Assembly (NCBI GenBank): GCA_038503035.1
Contig: JAVSML010001085.1
Coordinates: 1 to 64,000 of the forward strand
Source: Crocodylus rhombifer
Taxonomy: Eukaryota > Chordata > Crocodylia > Crocodylidae
Direction of reading: 5' to 3'
DNA: 64,000 nt
A model generated the notes under the pieces. That model searched no databases and was not told where the DNA came from. It saw nothing but the letters and a program-made list of their open reading frames with translations. The position numbers were made by a program, and so were the translations under genes. Below are positions 1-12,342 of this stretch, one piece after another; position 1 is the first letter of the stretch; each line of letters starts with the position of its first letter.

Positions 1-2812
1 GGGAGAACTCTAAAACATTCTACAAGTGGACCTGTTTTTTAAACTACCCTGAGACAATTCTTGATGAACAGATTCTTTGGGGGATACTGAAGAAAAAAGA
101 TGGGTTTAACTTGGTACCAGTACAGTATAAAACTAGTAAGAGTAGTGACTAACAAGTTTTGGAGGCAAAATACTGACACTGAGCTCTTTTAAGGTGTTAA
201 AAGTTGGGCATTCAAAATCTTGACCAATGCTCCAGCATACAGGAGAGACCTGCAAAGCTTCTTGAGCTTCTTCATTCTAAACTCGTTCTAACCCTGATCA
301 GTCTGACTCTAGCAACTGTCTTGGAAGGCTCCAAAACCCATCACTAAGCCCAGCCAGTAGATCTCTAGTTGACAAAACAGCCTTAGAGCAAAAGAAATCC
401 TTCCATTCTCATAAACTTCATTCTAATACCAATATGAGCTATATATGTTCTAAGAGGGATGTGGTACATTGGTGTTCTCACCAAATAATTTTAGGTATTC
501 TTTCCCAATCTTCAGAAATTATTTCTATGTCTTAGTTTCAACCACATGAGCATAAAAACCTGATAACTTGTGTGAATACAATCATGCTGTTTGCTATTTG
601 TAATTATCATTAACAGTTAGAGAGTCTGGAGGAGGGTCATGATAAAAAAGATGAACCCAGGTTACATTACAAGGCTCTTAGTTGTCTCATGAGATACAAC
701 CCAGTGACAACTGACAGTTTGTCCTCTAACCCTACCTCGATCTTCACAAAGTTGTCAGCTTCCCTTGAGCTAGGCAGATCTAAGCTGTCAATTAATAGAT
801 AATGTAAGTTTACTTAGATGTCATGTAATGCTGTTACCCATGTGGAAATACATCAAATGTCTTAGTTCGCTCTCAAGGCTATGGTACTTAGTAAAAATCT
901 TCTCCCATGGGAAGCCTAGGCTTGACAAATGCCTGAGGATTAGTCATAGTCAGCCATCTCTCTGTGATGCAAAATGACACAATCATTGACTTTTTCAAAT
1001 AGTATTACACTTCTGTTTTCTCAGAATAAAGAATGCAATCCAAGCTTTGCAATATAGCTTAAGTTATATAAACATGTTACAGAATAATGTCTGCTAAGTC
1101 ACAAGCACTCTGGAAATCTAATATTTAAGTAATATTTTACATTTTATTAAAGATAAGGTATTTTAAAAAACAATAGCCTTCCATTCAGTATCATATATTT
1201 AATAGAGTTATTAGACTGGTTTTCTCACCTTGTAATTAGTACTTTAAACTATTCCCTTTTAAAAGATCCTGGTTATGATCTAAGCACAAATTTTGAGATA
1301 CAGGTTAATATTTTGCTGTATTATTTCTATTGTTTGGTTGTTTAGTAAAGTGTGGCACCTTTAAATTCAACTATTACATTTTTAAATAGGACCAAAAAAT
1401 ATCCATTAAAAAGCTTATTTTTCCTAAATCCCAACATCCAAAACATATGGAAAAAATTGCCTCTAGGTATTGAAAGTTGTTGCCTTTATCACACTGTGCA
1501 TCTAAATTCCCAAGGATGATTGATTTAACGAGGTTTGCACATTAAAAATCTTTTTCATTGTTACAATAAGAGGAAATCACAAGAAAGATTAATGCCCTCT
1601 GCATGGTGCCACCAAATTAAAATGTCTTTCAAATGTCTGCACTCCAGGAACACTCCACTATCCAGGCCTGTACTTAGTAAAGCTTTTTTCAGTTTAAAGA
1701 ATGTATTAGTCATGGCTGATGATGCTGGCAAGCTACAACATAAATATCTAGAATATGCATGTATTAGGACAAACTGGGCACTTTAAAAAGCTTAAAATAA
1801 GTGCTCAGTTTTTCTAATTGGTATGAGCAGATTCCATGTCAGAAACACATGGGACCACACAAAGGTATGACATGCTGTCTTGACATCTTGTCACATGGCA
1901 ATGGTGTTATCAGACATGAAGCAAAGCAATAGGCTTTCCCATTACTTTAAAACTTAAAAACCCCACTAGTTTTTTCTTCTGGTCCCATGTGACAATGTTT
2001 CACCCTATGTTATGTTGAATTAATGCTAATATAAACATATTTTTTACCCACTTTCAGAACCATGGAGAGGGTGGGGCTTACCTTTCTTCACACACAGATA
2101 ATAACCATACTGTTGTTAACAATTATAACTTTCATTCAACTGGTCATTTACCCAAAATGTACAGTAGTGTATCTATAATATAGCAGTGCAATAAAGGCTT
2201 GTGTACGTGTACCTTACAGGTCAACACAAAAAACAGTGCAGAGTCTAATTCAGTGAATGTGAAGGGTTATAATAACTTACCCATGGATTTGTGGGCAATC
2301 TGGGTTAAAAGATGGCTAGTTCATTTGTCTTCAAGACAGAGAATGAAAATCTATTTAAAAAGGCGGGACACTAGGGAAAACAGACATAATACAGAGGAGC
2401 ATGGTAGAATGTGTGCTGTGAAAACCCTCAGGCAACAGGCCTAGAAATGGAAACATTACTTCTATGATAACAAAGGAGTCAAGGATTTCTTTGGATGATA
2501 TCTTTAAGTGAACAAACTGCATAGCTGGGACAGAGTTAAACAAGTTTTTGAACACTCAATGAAGAGTACATTTTCACCAGGCCAACGTGATAATCTGGGT
2601 CCGCTATATAATTCACTATAACCAGCACACAGTAATTATTTCTTTTACAGGAGCACCTAGAGGTCCCCACAGAGATCGCATCCCCATTGTCTTCAACATT
2701 TCAGGAACAAAAGATATGTCTACATATCCAATACAGTTCCATGTAAAGATTCCTAGGCAGACAGCACAGTACCAAAAGTTTCAGTACTGAAACTAGCTAC
2801 TTTAGAGCTTTC
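1..2812. other. Intergenic AT-rich DNA, nothing recognised
   Basis: No exon, RNA gene or identifiable repeat was recognised. The open frames here are short and have no family motifs. The position fits the gene desert beyond the 3' end of CETN3. Old diverged repeats may be present but are below what can be read by eye. Confidence 0.5.
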
Positions 2813-3180
2813 TCAGGTATCTCTGCAGGGCACCACAACTTGCCAGGCAGACATACCTACAGATTGAGAGTCTTTGTCCCAGAGAGTGCAGACTGTAGAC
2901 AGGGCACACTGGGAGAAAACAAGGATATTATTGCCAGTATACCATGGGTGACTGGTGTCTCCCAAGTCTGGGGGGTGCTCCAGTGGGACATGACCAGAGG
3001 GGGGTCCCTCACCAATGTGCCACCGGTGGAGCCGTTTTTGTGGGGGGGGGGGGAAGCGCTCTCCATGCCCCCTACCAGATGGAGCGCTCACTGTCAGGGG
3101 GCCCCTGCTGGGCACTTTTACCACCCCCCACCCCCGTGCCTCCCCTATGCATCACCTATGCTGTATATAGATGCTGAACT
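2813..3180. repeat. GC-rich patch with G and C runs, possible interior of a non-autonomous transposon
   Basis: This stretch is far more GC-rich than its flanks, with a run of about 11 G near 3043-3053 and a C-rich run near 3122-3135. Overlapping open frames on both strands are typical of GC-rich non-coding DNA and carry no protein motif. GC-rich interiors are seen in the transposons elsewhere in this window, so a mobile origin is inferred, but no terminal repeats were found. Confidence 0.3.
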
Positions 3181-4014
3181 AAAGTGAGAACAAAGGTAAC
3201 ATTTTTGAAACATCCTAAAAGACCAAATCCTACTAACTTTCACATCTGAAAATTATAACTTAAATGACTTGCCAAAAGTCTGTGGAATTTTCAGATCTGA
3301 GTAACAGTTCAATGCCAGTTCAATGCCTTATTTATAATGCCTTCTGTCCTCTAACATAAATCAATATTGATGAGTGCACATATAATTATTGAAACAACAG
3401 AGGTATTTGAAGGGTTGAAATCCTACAATTAGTCTATTCTGAGTGTCTTCCTTTAGTGCATTAAGTGACATAACTATCACCTATCATGTGGTTTTTATTG
3501 CTATTTCAACCAGCTCTCAATAGAAAGAAAATATCCTAACAAATCTGACTACCCACTGGACTAATTTGTTATGCATCAGATCTATGAGGACCTACATTTA
3601 TGAAGAATATTGTTTAAGGAAATTTCCAATATTAATTCCACTTCCTACGAAATGTATCTATAAATTCTATGCAGCAGATCTCAAACTACGGTATATGGAC
3701 CAACACTGATTTTTCTAGTGGGCCTGAAAATGAAATGTTTGAGAACCAACAGTAGAGACTGGGCAAGTTGGTAGGAGAGATGATCTATATTCAAATATAA
3801 AAGTTCACCATAGTAAACATGCTTTAAGGTATGTCCATAGGGACATTTATGTGCAGAAGAGCTGTACTGTTAATGTGTGAGTTAGGGGATCAGCATAAAC
3901 AAAATATATTAGAGCCACTTAATGCCACCCAGTATTGCAGGTAAAATGGCCCTAAACATGTTTCAGTTTTTTCCACTAATTGAAGATTCCTTAAACCTAG
4001 CACTTGTCTTCAAT
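3181..4014. other. Intergenic DNA, nothing recognised
   Basis: AT-rich sequence without recognisable genes or repeats. Confidence 0.5.
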
Positions 4015-4239
4015 GGGTGTGTCTACAGCAGGCTCTAACTGTGCAGTAGCTTAATAACACTGCACAGTAGCATGCCAGACAAAACCTATACTAATATGCT
4101 ACTACAGAGTAGTATTAGGCTAGTGTGCAGTTATCGTCAGTAAAAAACCTGTACGCTGGTGCTATTGCGCAGTAGTGCCAGTTACTGTGCATTGATTTAA
4201 TGCTTGATTATGCACGTTAATGAACATGTAGATGCTCCC
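4015..4239. mobile_element. Short TIR element (MITE-like), GGGTGTGTCTACA family
   Basis: The left end reads GGGTGTGTCTACAGCAGG. The reverse complement of the right end reads GGGAGCATCTACATGTTC, giving imperfect terminal inverted repeats about 225 bp apart. The interior repeats the theme CAGTAG/CTGTGCAGTA and has no coding capacity. Similar ends occur at 10885-12342, 15777-16058 and more loosely 19235-19393. The flanking trinucleotides (AAT and ACT) do not form a clean target duplication. The superfamily is unproven; PIF/Harbinger-like is a guess from the GGG termini. Confidence 0.55.
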
Positions 4240-4353
4240 ACTGTAAGGTTAGTCAAAAGTGAACTACATTCCAGTTAGTAAGTGGGGTTCAAAACTTTCA
4301 AACAGCCGCGTTTGTTTCAAAGTGTATTAGCAACCCGGAAGCTATGTCTATCT

Positions 4354-4459
4354 TGTCTGAATTCTAACTGGTCAGCACTATGTAACGTGGGTCTTTGCAC
4401 CCCTCAGTCACTGGTTCCATCTAACTCTTGTGAGACCCCTTTAAAAGTTACAATTCCCC
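4354..4459 (+). repeat. Dispersed repeat, copy 1 (partner at 8706-8811)
   Basis: This segment aligns over about 100 bp with 8706-8811. Shared landmarks in the same order are TGTCTGAATTCTAA, a TCAGCA block, AACGTG, CTGGTTCCA, and a CTTAAAG/TTAAAAG block before a C run. The family was not identified. The downstream TTAATAAATACTGG near 4711 looks like a polyadenylation region, so a retroelement end is possible. Confidence 0.55.
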
Positions 4460-6059
4460 ACAACATTCTTCCCCAGCCAAATACAACAATTACATGTGAC
4501 ACAGAATTCCAAAAGCACATAACAACATTCAGCTATCAACACTTAATATGGTTCTGAAGTGCCCTGTACTGTTTGGTATTCAGTGGACCAGTGGGTCTTC
4601 CCTGAAACAACGCACCTTTAGCAGCCAGCACTAAACCCATTATTTATGGTTTTACCATGTCCTAGGACTAAGCCTGCTCAATCTGCTGTGGTTGCTGCAT
4701 ATCTGAGACTTAATAAATACTGGTTTGACTGTTTTGTTATCTCCTTCCTTTCTGGAAATTCAAGATGCTTGAATCTATTCCATCACAATGTGTGTTTGCC
4801 TGCAGTAGTGACCTCATGAAACTGTGTGGGCTCTTGTGACTCCATTCCCACTTGCACCCATTATTTCCTATAGTAGATATACAGAACACCATTTTCATGA
4901 AATGGTGGCAGCTCCTGGGAGTCCAAATCCTACTGAGACTGTTTCTTTATATCGCTGAAAATCCTGAATCATTCCAATGTCAAACAACGAAGACTTTTGT
5001 TTTCAGTTTTCTGTTGAACAAAATGTTAGTAGGTGACAGCCCATGCTTCATTGATTGTATTCTGTAATTTAAAAGTACTAAATATGGATCAGAGTCTGAT
5101 TCTACTTTTTTTTTGGTAAGTGCTTCATTATTTTTTGTCATTTTCCACCAACTCATTAGATTGTGGATAAGAATAATCAGCAGGAATGTCTAAACCTCCA
5201 CTTAACTGACTACTGTACTGCATTTCACTGTCAACTGATAACCAAGTGCAGCAAAAAAAGACTGAACATGTATGCTCCACTGTTTACCTGTTGAATCCTC
5301 TAAAAACACTTTCTTATCCATCCTAAACAAATGTATTCCTACTTTGTTCCAGAGGTCCAGTTCTTCCTGTGCCCACTAACATAAGCTCCTTTGATTGCCT
5401 TGGTTTATATTTTTTGGCATATGAAAAAAATATTAACAGCTTCTTCATGTCACCATTCTTTTGATGCCCACATAAAATAATTTCTAGCCTTTTATAGATT
5501 TTTAAAGCCATAAATGACCTTCATCCTTTAAAACACTATTTCTTTAACATCTTAGGAATCCCTACCTTCACACAACATCTGAGCTTTTATTGAGAGTTCC
5601 ACGTTTAACCATAATAGGGACTGAGAATACCCTGTACCAGTCACCCTGTGCTAATAGTTTAATTTACTTTCTGTTGCATCTCATCCTCAGTTGTTTTGGA
5701 AATCACAGTCCTCGTTTTACCTAAGAAAAGATAGTATTTTAATCAAACTTACAAGCATATAGTGTAGCTCTGGAGTTTGCTGCATTGCATTTTTGTCAAA
5801 TACTCTTAAAACAACTCCTCTCTCTCAGGTTTCCCTTGAATTTGCAAATTGCTAACTAGCTGAAAATAAATCTCTGTATTCTTGGGGTCAGTGGGAGTCC
5901 TTTCCAGCCCTCCCCTCTTGTCAATAGGCAATAAAAAGTTTACAATCATATTTAGCTAACAGTGACCACTCAAAAAGAAGGACATTAATTTTTTTGCATC
6001 CATATATGTCAAAGCCTCCTCCAGATTGATATTCAGTAACTCAATGGCATCCATTTTTC
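4460..6059. other. Intergenic DNA, nothing firmly recognised
   Basis: AT-rich sequence with an AATAAA near 4712. The lower-coordinate part of the Gypsy element that follows may extend into this stretch on the minus strand, but no readable domain was found. Confidence 0.4.
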
Positions 6060-7572
6060 ATTGTCCCACTGTAAACTCTTCTTATTCTCCTTAGAGTTGT
6101 GCATGAACTTCACAGCTATAGGCTCGTTAATTAACTAGTGCAATTTATCACACTCTTTATTAAGATTTCCATCCCACTTCCTTTGGACATCTTTGCATAG
6201 TAATCTCATTTTGCAGATTCTGGCAGCTAGAACAGGCACACATTTCCCTACTGAATTCAGCATTGCAAAGAATCTTTCTCCCCTTCATAGTCTGTTGGGG
6301 TGGGCATGTTGGCTATGAGAGGTAATTTTTCTCCTAGCTATGCTGTTGTTTCCATTACATGGCATTTATAGTATATTTTTGTTTAGTTTTATCCCAGCAG
6401 ATCCATCCAAAGCTACTCAGAATCTCTGGTCATGCTTTTTTTTTACTGCTTATTGTAAGATCTGTGTAGACAGTAGTACCCTCAATACCTCAGGAATGCA
6501 TTGTATTTTCTGATGAAACATATTAGGTGCCAAGGATAATGCAAATGGCAGTCTGAGAAAACAGTGCCTCCCTAAAGAGGTGGCTACTCTACACAAATGT
6601 GTGCTCTGTTTTTCTAGAAGCACCTATCAGGACCTTTTGAAATAGCAAGATAAATATATTTGGCATCAGTTGTCTTTTCCAGAATTTCCTTCATTGTAGG
6701 TAGTAAGAAATGGCCCTTTCATCCTGCCAACCCACCTCCGCTTTTTTTTTAATTTTTACATCTTCAATTCTTTTGGGTCTTTGCACAACCTTGTTTTTCT
6801 CCTCAACTCTTTCACTACTCACTCTCTTGGTTCCTCTGCTCGCTCTGTGATTCCCAAAACAATGAGCCTCATCCAACTGCTCTTTTGGTCTCTGCCATAG
6901 AGTGAGCAGATCTTTTCTATGAGTATGAACTACAGGATGTACTTTTTCAGCAGTCTTGTGTAGTAAAGCTTCTCTGTCCCTTTGGATGCTGTTAGGGAAC
7001 ATGAGGAAGGAAGTGATATGACCACAGTCACATCCAGCTGCCTTTGACTCTGCAACCGGAATGACCAGGTACCCATTTACAATTAGGAGGTGGACATTGG
7101 CATAAGCCCAAAGCAGGGCTTCACCTCACTTGAATGCCCTGCCTCTATATCTCATTTCCTTGGAAGTCATCTGCAAGCTCATCCTCAATTGTTTTGTTTC
7201 CTTGCCCCTTCAGTGAGAGTATCCTTACAAAAAACAAACTTGATACATTTTCAACCAAGTAATGAGTACTATTCTTCCTGACACTGCTATAAATTATGTA
7301 TCTTCTCATTTTAATTTACCCATGCATTTAGTTAATGTACCTCACTGAGAAGATCAACATTGGAAGCTCTTTTACCCATTTTGCCTTTTATGTCCTATAG
7401 TTCTTTTTTCAGTTCTAGTATCACTGTTTCTAGCACCACATTGGCTTGTGTGCTGGCATCCAACTTGCAATTAATAAGCTTTTCATTTGTGTTTGGTCTG
7501 GTAATCTGTACTTCTGCTGAAAAGACAATCTTGTTATTTTGCAGGGCTGAGTCCTTGATAAGAGACCATTAA
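6060..7572 (-). pseudogene. Decayed Ty3/Gypsy retrotransposon pol (protease to reverse transcriptase)
   Basis: Read on the minus strand, fragments of a Gypsy-type polyprotein appear in the right order, in several frames broken by stops. A protease-like segment lies at about 7431-7476 (visible residues CKLDAST, so the usual aspartic active-site triplet is degraded). The start of the reverse transcriptase follows at about 6661-6706 (LPTMKEILEKTTDAKY), then a conserved RT block at 6485-6555 (RLPFALSLAPNMF). A segment after the RT core lies at about 6196-6266 (LNSVGKCVPVLAA). The order protease then RT, on one strand over 1.5 kb, supports a single old insertion. No LTR, RNase H, integrase or YxDD catalytic motif could be read. 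The low-coordinate limit is approximate. This is a host-genome relic and cannot be functional. Confidence 0.65.
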
Positions 7573-7735
7573 TAAATTCTTGGTTTTAAAACAGAATACA
7601 AAAAAGAAAGTAAAAACATATTAATGCATTTTATTTTTCTGTGAAGTGTGGTGTGGCTCAAATTGCTATCACAAAATAACAAGGTATTCATCCTTTCCTG
7701 ACAGAACTGAAAACTATTTAAAAGGTACTTCATGG
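7573..7735. other. Short intergenic stretch
   Basis: AT-rich sequence between the Gypsy relic and the next repeat; nothing recognised. Confidence 0.4.
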
Positions 7736-7822
7736 GTGCATCTATGCATTTGACCCGGGATCAGTTTACCCATTAGTAAACTACTCATGAGTAAACAATC
7801 CTGGGCAGGCACCTACACATGC
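7736..7822. repeat. Small imperfect inverted repeat, MITE-like end
   Basis: The left part (GGGTGCATCTATGCATTTG) and the reverse complement of the right part (GCATGTGTAGGTGCCTGCC) pair imperfectly around a GTTTAC/GTAAAC core. The left end resembles the GGGTGTGTCTACATG ends elsewhere in the window. It may be a fragment or a very short non-autonomous element. Confidence 0.35.
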
Positions 7823-7835
7823 AGGGAAGCGGGAG

Positions 7836-8327
7836 CAGATTTGCTGCTGATGGCAGCAAACGGCCCCCACTTCCTGGGGCCGTGCAATGGGACCCTGCTA
7901 CCACCAGGAGGAGCTCTAGCCCCACCCCACCTCCCTCAGTCCTAGCCCAGGGGATGGCAGGGAGAAGCAGCTGCTGCCAAGTTTACTGTTCCCCATTGCC
8001 AAGGGCTATGGGAATGGGCAGCACTCAGGGATGGACAGGGAGTGCTGGCAGAAGCAGCTGCAGTAGGGGCCACGCCAATGCCTTCCCCACAGCAGTGAGA
8101 GGCTGATGAAAGGGTGGGAATCCATGTTAACTTCCTAGCTTTTGGCTGCACCAACTCCCCCCCAATTTCAGCAGCTCTGGCTGTGGTGGCGACTCTTCTT
8201 GCCACAGTTGCCAGAGCCCCAGCAAGAGTAGGACCTCTGGCAGCTCCAGTGGTGTCAGTGGATGTGACCCACTGGCACTACAAGACAGGGAATATGGCCC
8301 ACAGATCAATATGAGTTTGACACTCCT
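7836..8327 (-). mobile_element. Probable hAT-type non-autonomous element fragment
   Basis: A GC-rich block ends on its right in a sequence whose reverse complement begins CAGGAGTGTCAAACTC and runs on into GTGGGCCATA. This is the CAGGxxT start and GGCCCAC motif also seen at the ends of the hAT-like elements at 41493-42459 and 51826-52799. The left end was not resolved. Open frames on both strands here are by-products of GC richness and have no motifs. Confidence 0.45.
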
Positions 8328-8705
8328 GATATAAAATAGTGTCAGAAAGCAGCTGTCTTCTGTTCATCACCCTTTTTTCCAATAGCATTTGCTGGCAGAT
8401 ACAGAAGACAATGTTTTAAAATGTTTCCCAGTTGCCCTCCACATTTCCAGACAATTTCTACTCTGGTGAAGTTTTCGCTGCTCTCTTCTTTCACTCTGGG
8501 AATTTACTTAGCAGGAGTAAAATGAACTGCCGAGTGTTGTTGGAAGAGATACTTTGACAGAGCTATGTCCTCAGGACTCCTCTAAACCATCTATGCTGCC
8601 TAATTACTGGGCTTGGGCGCATGTAGAGCGGGAGTGAGTAGTCAGGCCTTCTTTCTTGGCAGCAGTCCTGGGCTCTGCCTCGAGGCAGGATAGACATGAC
8701 CTCAG

Positions 8706-8811
8706 TGTCTGAATTCTAAGTGATCAGCATTTTGGAACGTGAGCCTCTGCACAACACAACAACTGGTTCCAACAAGTTCTTGCAAAAGCCTCTTAAAGAC
8801 ACAAATATCCC
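8706..8811 (+). repeat. Dispersed repeat, copy 2 (partner at 4354-4459)
   Basis: Same orientation and same ordered landmarks as 4354-4459, about 4.3 kb away. It could be a dispersed family or an old local duplication; only a database search would separate these. Confidence 0.55.
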
Positions 8812-10884
8812 TGTGCTACAATCAAAAGTGTGATTGTAGTGTGGCTAGACACTTTTACTAATTTAAACCAGGTAGCTCAGGTAAGAATGACAACTAAGAC
8901 TGGGTAGCATGGTTATCAGCATAGCCTGTCTAAAATCCCCAGAAATCTTGGATACTCAGGCAGTTTCACCCCACGCAGCCACATGCTCATTGCACTACCC
9001 AAACTACATTAAAACTAGCTCAGATGTATGATTTAAATATCAATAGACCTTTCATAATTACACTGTATATATAGGCTCTAGACTGTGTATTAGCAAGGTA
9101 GCATGTATGCGATAGCACAGCATAACTGCCCCTACTGTATTAATTTGAAAATCAGCATGCTCAAGCTTCAGCCTAAGCTTTCTAACTGGCAAAGCAGCCT
9201 GAGTTTAAAGAAATACTAAACTCAGACTACAGACTTTTGGGTGGGCACAGCAGTCAGGTTAGAGTCAGAGTTGAGTTAGAGCTCCAGGTAATAGTGCAGT
9301 GAAGACAAGGCTCTGAAAATTTGGGGAAAGTGGAACCATCTTGCAAAGTGCAGAAAGGGAAATATTTTCATTATTTAACAAGAGCTGAATGTAGATTTTA
9401 GAGCCACAGACTCATAAAGAAGATTAGAAGCTTCCTACTTACAGAAGACAAAGCTGGAGAGGGTCAGCTGGGAGTTGTGGCAAACACATTGTGAGATACC
9501 ACTTAGCATCAGCATACACTTGTATCACCCCTGTCATGTCTCTCTAATGCTGCAGGCAGTTCTAACACTCCTTTCAACTTGCATGCATGGAACAAGGATC
9601 AGGTTTTCAGCTATGCAGGTGCACAAAGCGGTCCCATACACCATCTACCTGCCCGTGTGCTCTCAATCCTGAACCTGCACTTCAAGCAATAATGATCATC
9701 ATAGAGACAGGCTACAGGTGTTAAAGTTTAGGCCATGCTCATTAACCACCAGAAAATACCTAACCCCAAGGTTTTCATTGCTATTATGGTATAGATAGCA
9801 GAAATGTAACATGGATACTAAAAAACTGCCTTTTATATACTGAAATATAAACGGAATTGCATTTTGCCATAGATATGGTGTTTTGCCTATTAACAATTGG
9901 TGTAATGTTCAATCGTAGTAAACTGCTTCTGAAAAAGCTATGCCATGCCAAATGCACAACCCCTCTGAGTTGACTACACTGCTATAAAAACCTGCAGTAC
10001 ACAGCATAGGACACCTAGCATCAAGCCCTCTGCAATGAATAATCATGAAAAAAAAATCCAAATTTATCTTTTTCGTATAACAACAAACACAATAATAGTC
10101 AAACAACAAGCAATACATGAAAACCATATAAAGAAAAATGTTAAAAACTGCAGTGTATACTTATATATATATTATTGCTCCTTGTTAGCAAATAAGCTTC
10201 TAACCAGCTTCACCATCCCTGGTGCTCCTTGTATTCTGAATCTGGTTAGCAGCAGATTAGATCCAACTTCTCTGGACCCTCTGGATGGATCCAACACACT
10301 TGTGTCACTTCTTTCTTCCAGCAGGTGCTCAGAGCGGGACACATACCTCTCTAGCAGAGAGAATGCATCCAAATTTTGTCTCAACCTCCTTCAGTTCCTG
10401 TGACACTGGACAGGTTTTTTTTTTGCGTTTTCTTCTCTACCAGCAGGAGCCAAAGCTAACACAACCTGATTAGTGAGTGTTTTCAATAGGACAGTCTTTT
10501 TCAGTCCTCCAGACTCTGCCACTGTTCACAGATAGTTCTCTCAGAATATTTCCCTTTGGGCTTCAACTGCAACACTCACTATAACCTTGTTACTAGCCTA
10601 GTTTTTTCTCTCTAAACTCAATGGTACACTCAATATGGCTTCCACTTGGCATGCTCAAGAAAGTATCACTGACCTTCCCATGATGGATGTGTTTTGAAAA
10701 AAGTCTCCTTCTATGGTACAAGAGGAGGTTACACTTCTTTCTCAGAATTTCAGCAGTGTTAGACTGATTGGCTGTGCTGAATTAAAGCAATTCAATCTGG
10801 CATAGAGGAAGAAAAAGAAGGATATTGGGTTTTATGCATTTCCTAAAAGCTCTGACAACACAGCTTTCATCATTCTGTCTTTAT
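8812..10884. other. Intergenic DNA, possible decayed DNA transposon at 8840-9312
   Basis: Ends GTGTGGCTAGACACTT near 8840 and the reverse complement GCCTTGTCTTCACTGC near 9312 vaguely resemble the 'GTGTAGACAAGGC' type of reptile transposon end, but the match is weak. The remainder, including a 70-residue minus-strand open frame at 10172-10384, shows nothing recognisable. Confidence 0.3.
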
Positions 10885-12342
10885 GGGTGTGTCTACATGT
10901 CGCCGTAAGGTGACTCTACTATGGTGCCATGCTTTAGTACTTGCTTTTGGAAGTACTAAAGTATGGCGCAGCATGGGTGGTTACTGAGCTGTGTGTGTAG
11001 CACATGGTTACATTTTACTGTTATGTCACCATATACTGGGAGAGCGCACTGCTACAGCGATGTAGCTGTGAATCACGTTGTCACGCCTCTGGCCACACTG
11101 TAATTTGAAGAGACAAAAACCACCCACACGAGGCCCTTTCCCCAACTTGCCAATTCTTGATGAAAAGTATAGAGGAGGGGTTCAATGTAAACCCATCTGG
11201 GTCCCCATCCAGGCTTTACTCACAGCACCGCCTCCCCTACATCCCATCCACTTGCCGCCACTGCAAATGATGTTTTGTGACCTCTGACTTCTGGTGCCAA
11301 CTGCAAGGCACCTTTATCCAAGTCCCTGTGGCCATGGGTGACCGGCCCTGCCAACTGGAAGGGGGGTGTCCCTGCAGCCAAACCTGCCAACTGGGGGGGG
11401 TCCCCCTAGATGCCAATCCCGTGACAGCTGATCGCTGCAGCCAATCACTGAAGCCACTTACAGGAGTGGCTGCAGCCACTTCTGGGAGCAGTTGCAGTGA
11501 TCAGCCAGCACTTGCAGGGGGGGCACCGGCACTCCCACCTGCCCCCCCGCCCATCACCTGAGTGGCAAGCACAGACAGTCAGGGAGTGCACCAGCGCTTT
11601 GAGGCAGTGCACGTGCACCCCTGTGCACCCCCTACATGTTGCCATTGGCTGTGGCATTCTCAGAAGTAATCTCCCTATCCAGGGCTGTTCTTCTTTTTTC
11701 AGGTAGGCCAGTGAGGATCACTGAACCCCTTTGCTAAATGTATATCCCTATCCTACCTTCTTTTTCCTTGTAACTATTGTATCATAAATAAAGAAACCAA
11801 ACTAAAACTAAACAAGACCTCCTCTGTAGTGACATTCCTTATCTTCAGCATAATATAATTCTCCCTAAAACGTAGAGCCTCCCAGCTCTCTTTTTTGACT
11901 CATTCAAAGCAGACCCTCACTGGGGTCTTGCCCTTCTTGGCAACCCTGGCCAGGGCGAGTCTCTTGTTCCCAGGCTCTAACAGCCCGGAGCAGGCTTCCT
12001 CCTCTCCTCTTCTCTGGCACCCTGCATGCCAGGCTGATGTCATCAGCTGCGTGCCACCCATCTGAGCCCAGAGGGAGTTCATAAAGCAAAGTGGCTGCAC
12101 TGCGCATGGCTCCAGCCTGGGCTCCTGTCTCTAGTAAGTGCTGATCCCCTCCTTCTGACCCAGGCCCCTTCCAGACTGGGTTGGGACAGGTTTTAGGGGT
12201 TTGGGGTTTGGGCAGCAGGTTGGGCATCAGACTCATGCCACCACACACGTGTACACCTATGTGATCACTACAGCAATACAGCATGCCATACAGTGACATA
12301 ATGTGTCATTATGTTGCCATAGGGTGATATGTAGACACACCC
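10885..12342. mobile_element. TIR element, GGGTGTGTCTACATG family, GC-rich interior
   Basis: The left end begins GGGTGTGTCTACATGTCGCC; the reverse complement of the right end begins GGGTGTGTCTACATATCACC. The first 14 bases are identical and the similarity fades inward. The interior is GC-rich, with non-coding open frames on both strands and no transposase motif, so it is non-autonomous. Internal sequence near 10950 (GGAAGTACTAAAG) is shared with the element at 15777-16058 (GGAAATACTAAAG), so both belong to one family. The central part (about 11700-12130) differs in style and may be a later insertion. No clean target duplication was found. Confidence 0.7.

Noticed and set aside
2813..3187. Overlapping open frames in the GC-rich patch
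   Set aside because: Frames are open on both strands because of base composition; no motif and no splice context.
6691..7002. 103-codon minus-strand frame as a gene
   Set aside because: It is a mixed-frame reading of the decayed Gypsy pol region.
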